Positions 59,720 through 64,000 of a DNA stretch of 64,000 nucleotides are shown here, piece by piece. The stretch is from Portunus trituberculatus. Taxonomy: Eukaryota > Arthropoda > Malacostraca > Decapoda > Portunidae. The notes below the pieces were generated by a model that was given only the letters and a program-made list of their open reading frames with translations, searched no databases and was not told the origin of the DNA. The translations under genes were made by a program, and so were the position numbers. How positions within the stretch are numbered: the stretch's first letter is position 1; each line of letters opens with the position of its first letter. The stretch is from NCBI RefSeq assembly GCF_017591435.1, contig NC_059283.1, positions 6,998,512 to 7,062,511 of the forward strand, read 5' to 3'.

Positions 59720-61440
59720 ATATAACATGACTTGATTACGCCTCTTCCTGCCCGAAATGGACACGGATGAAATCCCCAGCAGTTGTGAATAGCAAAGGTG
59801 ACGCCACATTATTGAGCTCCCGCCTCAGAGACTGGAGTCCTGGCGCGCCGGCCAGCCCGTGATGGTGTGATTAGCTTGTCATGGCTCCGAGTCCCCATTC
59901 GATCCGCTCAGGGATGGAAGTTCTGCCCCGCTTCATCGTATTATCCGCGGCGCCTCGGTGAAACGCCGCCTTGATGTTTAATTGCAGGTTCTCTATGTCT
60001 CTGAAGGCGCGAGAGGCTGCCGTGGTTGTCAGTCAGGAGAGCGACAAGAAAACCAGATGAAACGAGGTCACGGAAACAGGAATAAGAGGTCAGGTGAGCC
60101 GGTAGAGAACTAGATACTCCATCCAGGTGTAAAGGCAAAGGTGAACGCGATCCAGGTGAGTGTGGAAGGGTTAAGGTTGGGTCACCAGGTGGAGGTCGAG
60201 GCGAGGTGAGCAGGTGCGCTAGAGGGGCAGGTGAGTGGGTCCCCCGAGAGGCAGGTGATGAGCCACCCTCTCCGCCTCGCTGCCCAGACCAAGTTATGGT
60301 CACGTAAACCAGCTTGATGGCTCCCCGCGGCACTTCCCGGCCTAAGCCCAGTCCTCCCGTGAGCCACACTCCATAGTACCTCGCGCCGCGGCACCGTCTG
60401 CCCCCGCCGGCACAAAACAATATCTATCAACCACTCCACGACATTTGCAATATTACCCACACACCGGCATGTCTTCCGTACAATACTGGAACTCAGTCAC
60501 GCTATACTTTACACCAAGAGTCTAAGTGGAAAAAATATCACTCATACAACTGCTTTCCTCAAATTACTCCTTTCACCAACACACACAAAAAAAAAAAAAT
60601 CACTAAGCAATACTTAAGACATTACTCATGTGTATTTCACAAACAAGCTATTTCTATTAACAAAAAAATATATATCACTGCACAATATTTTCTGCGTTGT
60701 TGTTGTAATTAAAAGCAAAATAAAATATAAGAAAAGATTCGAAACAGTACACATACAGTCCTTTTCCTTTGAATAAGTCCTTTGAGAAATAAGACATAAA
60801 AAAAAAATAAATAAATACCACTCTTCCATAACCTCTAACTTCTAGAAATACAGGAAAAGCAACGATCCACTGCCGCGGGTGGAGATGAAGAGCGCCGGTG
60901 TTTCTGAGCTTGAAAATACGCCCTGAAATTGGACAAGGAGGAACCAATTAGGCGGCAGTAGAAGGCGGTAGTGAGGGCAGCCCAGGCCGTCCTGCTCCCG
61001 CACCGCCTGTGAAAAAGCCTGCTGGAATTGGAAGGCTGACACTCGCACCTAAACTGTTTTCCGTAAATCTCGCGTCACCTAAGAGCTGCGCGCGATTTAT
61101 TTCCTGCGTTTCGTCGTGTCTGGAATTCCGGAATAAGAATGTTTCAGAGTGGGCGGGTGGGTGGCGTGGCGTGGCGTTGCGTGGCGTGGCTGCCGGCCCA
61201 TGGGTTACACTTGTCTCCCTCTCTCCATCCCTTCCTCCTATCTTCCTTCCCTCCCTCCCAGCCTGGACTAAATCTGCTCCAGTCCTCACCCTTCTTTATT
61301 GTTTATGTTTATGCCACACAAGCTTCAACCCACTTATTTTATCAAACGCTACTGTCTTCTTTCTTTTTCTAGCATTTGTAAGTTATTTATGACTTAAAAG
61401 ACCCATTCTGTTTCCCAAGTTCACCATGTACTTTCACTGC
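59720..61440. other. unique GC-rich sequence, no supported gene
   Basis: AGGTGAG-type words recur at 60090-60260 on the plus strand (CAGGTGAGCCGG, CAGGTGAGTGTGG, CAGGTGAGTGGG), resembling splice donors but forming an eroded short repeat. Frames of 92-159 residues on the minus strand run through it. AT-rich at 60500-60840. Confidence 0.4.
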
Positions 61441-61442
61441 AT

Positions 61443-61443
<1 letters not shown>

Positions 61444-61499
<56 letters not shown>
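61444..61499. repeat. (CT)n microsatellite, 28 units
   Basis: Pure run. Confidence 0.98.
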
Positions 61500-61502
<3 letters not shown>

Positions 61503-61998
61503 ATCGACTTTATTATGTAATTTACAAAATCAATGGTTACTTCCTTCTCCCCTACACAAATTCCTTTCCATTTCATATTTGCGCTATATAAGAAATACGC
61601 ATTTTTAATTTCTTATTCTTCATAGTAGCAACGTTTTATTTTATTATTTTTCATGCCTTTATGTTAGTGCGTGAGTTTCCTATATATTGTCTTTCTTTTT
61701 CTGTGCCATTATTTCTTTTTTCACATTTGGTTCCAGGGAATGGCCAAACAACCTTTTTAACGTTTTCTTTGAGTCAAATCGTGGCTGGAGGCAATTAGTG
61801 AAAATCGTTTAGCGCGTCACCATTGAGTCCATTGTTGTGCTTTGTGTAGTTTCCTCCACAACACAGAACATCACGGCATTAACGCCAAACATCCCGTAAT
61901 TATGACGAAACACTCTTTGTCCTCACTTGTTTAAAGAGGATTTCCTCGACAAAGTCACTCAATTTTATACTTTATTTTCTACGTTTATTTACGCGTGC

Positions 61999-62000
<2 letters not shown>
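61500..62000. other. unique AT-rich sequence, no gene seen
   Basis: Nothing recognisable. Confidence 0.55.

Positions 62001-62084
<84 letters not shown>
62001..62084. repeat. (GT)n microsatellite, 42 units
   Basis: Pure run. Confidence 0.99.
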
Positions 62085-62088
<4 letters not shown>

Positions 62089-63382
62089 GAACTAGAGTAA
62101 TTTAAACATGTATATCTTTCCGTTTATTGAGAAATGTAAACTGCAATTATTTTTCCCTAGATACAGTAATTCCATTTTGTATTATACTCTCCCTTTTCAG
62201 AATATGTAATTGGTGTCTATTTTTTAATGCATTCCTCATTCAAAGGTGTATATATATTTTTCTCCTTTATTTTTAGAATGAATAACTGCAAGTAATTGGC
62301 TTCCTTTCCATAAAGTAATTCGATTTTGTCCATAGTTTATTTTTTCCCGGAATATGTAATTGGTTCCTGTTCCCGCAGTGATTTTTCTTCCAATTGTGAG
62401 TGCACGACAGGAAGGAAAGAGAGGCAGGTGCGTGTAACGGAAAATATTAGTCAACTATAAGGATTCGGCAATAACGCACCTTTCCCTCTCCCTTTTTTTT
62501 ATCCTTCTCCCTCTATGCCTCTCCCTACACCGCCCCTCCCCATCTCTCTCTCCCCGTCCCTTTCCGTGGTAGCAAGGGCAGCCTGTCGAACACAACGGAG
62601 GGTGGAATGAACACTGTCAGAACAGATCACTCACGCTATGACGGGCAGAGAGGCAGCGGAATGGGTGAATATGTAGGAAGGGTACACACTCACCTTTCCC
62701 TTCCTTCACTCTTATTCTGGACTTTGGCTTCATATAGTTTTCTTTATTATCATTATTACTCGATTTTTTTTTTCTCCCTGTTGGTTTTGTTCATCATTAT
62801 TGTTATTACTTGAGGTTTATATTTTTTTTTCTATATTCCTTCTTTATTCCACTCTTAGTCTACTATTTCATTTTTTTCAGTTTTTCCATCGTTTCCACTC
62901 GGTACTCCTACATTTTTTTCTATATTATTTTTCGAACATTGTTAGATTTTTTTCCTCCCTCACATGACCCTCACAGATATTCTCCCCCTGTTTCCCTTGT
63001 ATTACATTTTCCCCCTCCCCTTCCGTACACTGCTTAACCCTAATCAACTACACTGTGCCTGCCTGCCTCCCTGGTTTTCCTCACCAAACATTTTTTCTTT
63101 CATATTTCTACCCATAGCTTTTATGCCTTCATCGCGACCCACCATAACTCACCCTACCTCCCCATTCACCCTCCCAATAACTCTCCCCTACACTCACTCC
63201 TTCAATAACCTCCCTTTAACCCTATCCTTACTCCTTATCGTTCCCATAACCTATCCCAGGCGCCCCTAACACCCTGACCCCCCCACAAAACGAGCCGGGT
63301 ACAAAGGAGGAGAATTTTAAAGACTTGTACACGATCATATCTTTATCGTTTATCGGGGATGCACAAAGGCTGCGGTACTCAC
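62085..63382. other. unique sequence, T/C-rich in its second half
   Basis: Weak internal similarity: AATATGTAATTGG occurs near 62203 and 62351, each followed by T-rich sequence, suggesting an old duplication of about 150 bp. 62700-63250 is pyrimidine-rich with Phe, Leu and Ser frames. Confidence 0.45.
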
Positions 63383-63450
63383 CATCTTCCTTATCAGCCC
63401 CGGGCGACAGGGAGTGGAGCTGAGGAGATGGACTTGCCAACTAGAAACTG

Positions 63451-64000
63451 TTTAATCCGATCCTTCTCTCAGACGCTTGAAATCTTACTTATATATCAAC
63501 TAAGGTACTTTTTTTATATATCCATTTCTTGCGTTTTGTTCACCTCAGTTTCAAGTATATTGGATTATATAAGGAAGTATTTCATGGATTATTGGAAGTA
63601 CTTTAACTTATACAGTTTTGAAATCTTACTTATATAGATACTGTGGGATTTTGGTTTAATTTCTCTATTCCATGTGTATTTCCACCTCAGGTTCAAGTAA
63701 TATGATGGCTTATAGAGGAGAATTTCACGAATTAAAGGTGTTTCATTTAATTCGATCCTCTTCATACAAGCTTGACAATCTTGAAAGCTTACTTAAATAA
63801 CAAATTAGAGATTTTTAACTTTAATCTCTCCATTTCGTTCGTATTTTCCACCTCAGTCCCAAGGAAAGGAATGGACTATAGGGGAGGAAAATCATATATA
63901 CAACATCTATGGTAGCATTATGTTGATTCTAATCCCTTTTCAATACTCATCTATTCCTCCAGCAGCTGCACAGTCAGAAAAAAACGAGGAGTATAGTAAG
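63451..64000. repeat. tandem array, about 145-180-bp unit, three copies plus a partial
   Basis: Units begin near 63451, 63602, 63746 and 63927. Shared blocks in order: TTTAATTCGATCCT, CTTGAAATCTTACTTATAT, CTAAGG or ATAGAG variants, CCATTTC then GTATTT, CCACCTCAGTTTCAAG, GGATTATATAGGAG and TTTCAYGAATTA. Copies are clearly diverged. The array runs past the right edge of the window. Confidence 0.82.

Noticed and set aside
59941..60420. 159-residue minus-strand open frame
   Set aside because: It passes through repeated AGGTGAG words and Pro/Ser-rich low complexity; no splice structure or domain.

Overview
The window looks like nuclear DNA from an arthropod, most likely a decapod crustacean and probably a crab. 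The signs are long pure (GA/TC)n and (CA/GT)n tracts every kilobase or so, (CCT/GGA)n and (ACT)n trinucleotides, a degenerate LINE tail, a tRNA-derived SINE, and a small inverted-repeat element of a type I recall from crab genomes. There are no operons, no CRISPR arrays, no rRNA or tRNA genes that I can support, and no long uninterrupted gene. The species call is inference; no marker gene is present.

Layout. 0-3.6 kb: microsatellites, a possible 51-nt exon on the minus strand (2037-2087) and a 159-bp tandem duplication. 3.6-7 kb: single-copy sequence with MITE copy A and a degenerate 51-bp tandem array (5505-6035). 7-12 kb: mostly unique sequence with a few microsatellites. 12.1-13.7 kb: a duplicated TC cassette, then a seven-unit array of about 154 bp. 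13.7-16.1 kb: purine-rich DNA. 16.6 kb: a LINE 3' tail. 17-30 kb: microsatellites separated by unique patches, including MITE copy C (27.05 kb). 30.7-32.7 kb: the most structured part, with a CCAAT-rich patch, a SINE, (ACT)n, a well-supported minus-strand exon that could start a secreted or membrane protein, and a degenerate tandem array. 33-64 kb: more microsatellites and unique patches, MITE copy B (35.2 kb), inverted microsatellite pairs, and a 145-150 bp tandem array that runs off the right end.

Gene content is sparse. The best coding evidence is the minus-strand exon at 31994-32151: splice acceptor, start codon in good context, signal-peptide-like leader, phase-1 donor. The possible exon at 2037-2087 on the same strand is phase-compatible with it. 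If both are real, most of the left half of the window is one roughly 30-kb intron. Other open frames are given low confidence, because around a hundred codons of open frame are expected by chance in the GC-richer patches. Nearly all longer open frames are translations of microsatellites (Ser-Leu, Arg-Glu, Cys-Val, Thr-His).

By a hand tally, perfect dinucleotide tracts cover roughly 5 kb, about 8% of the window, with GA/TC two to three times as abundant as CA/GT. I found no convincing new multi-gene system. The items most worth a second look are the dispersed inverted-repeat family, the aged tandem arrays, the paired inverted microsatellites and the signal-peptide exon with its upstream mini-ORF.
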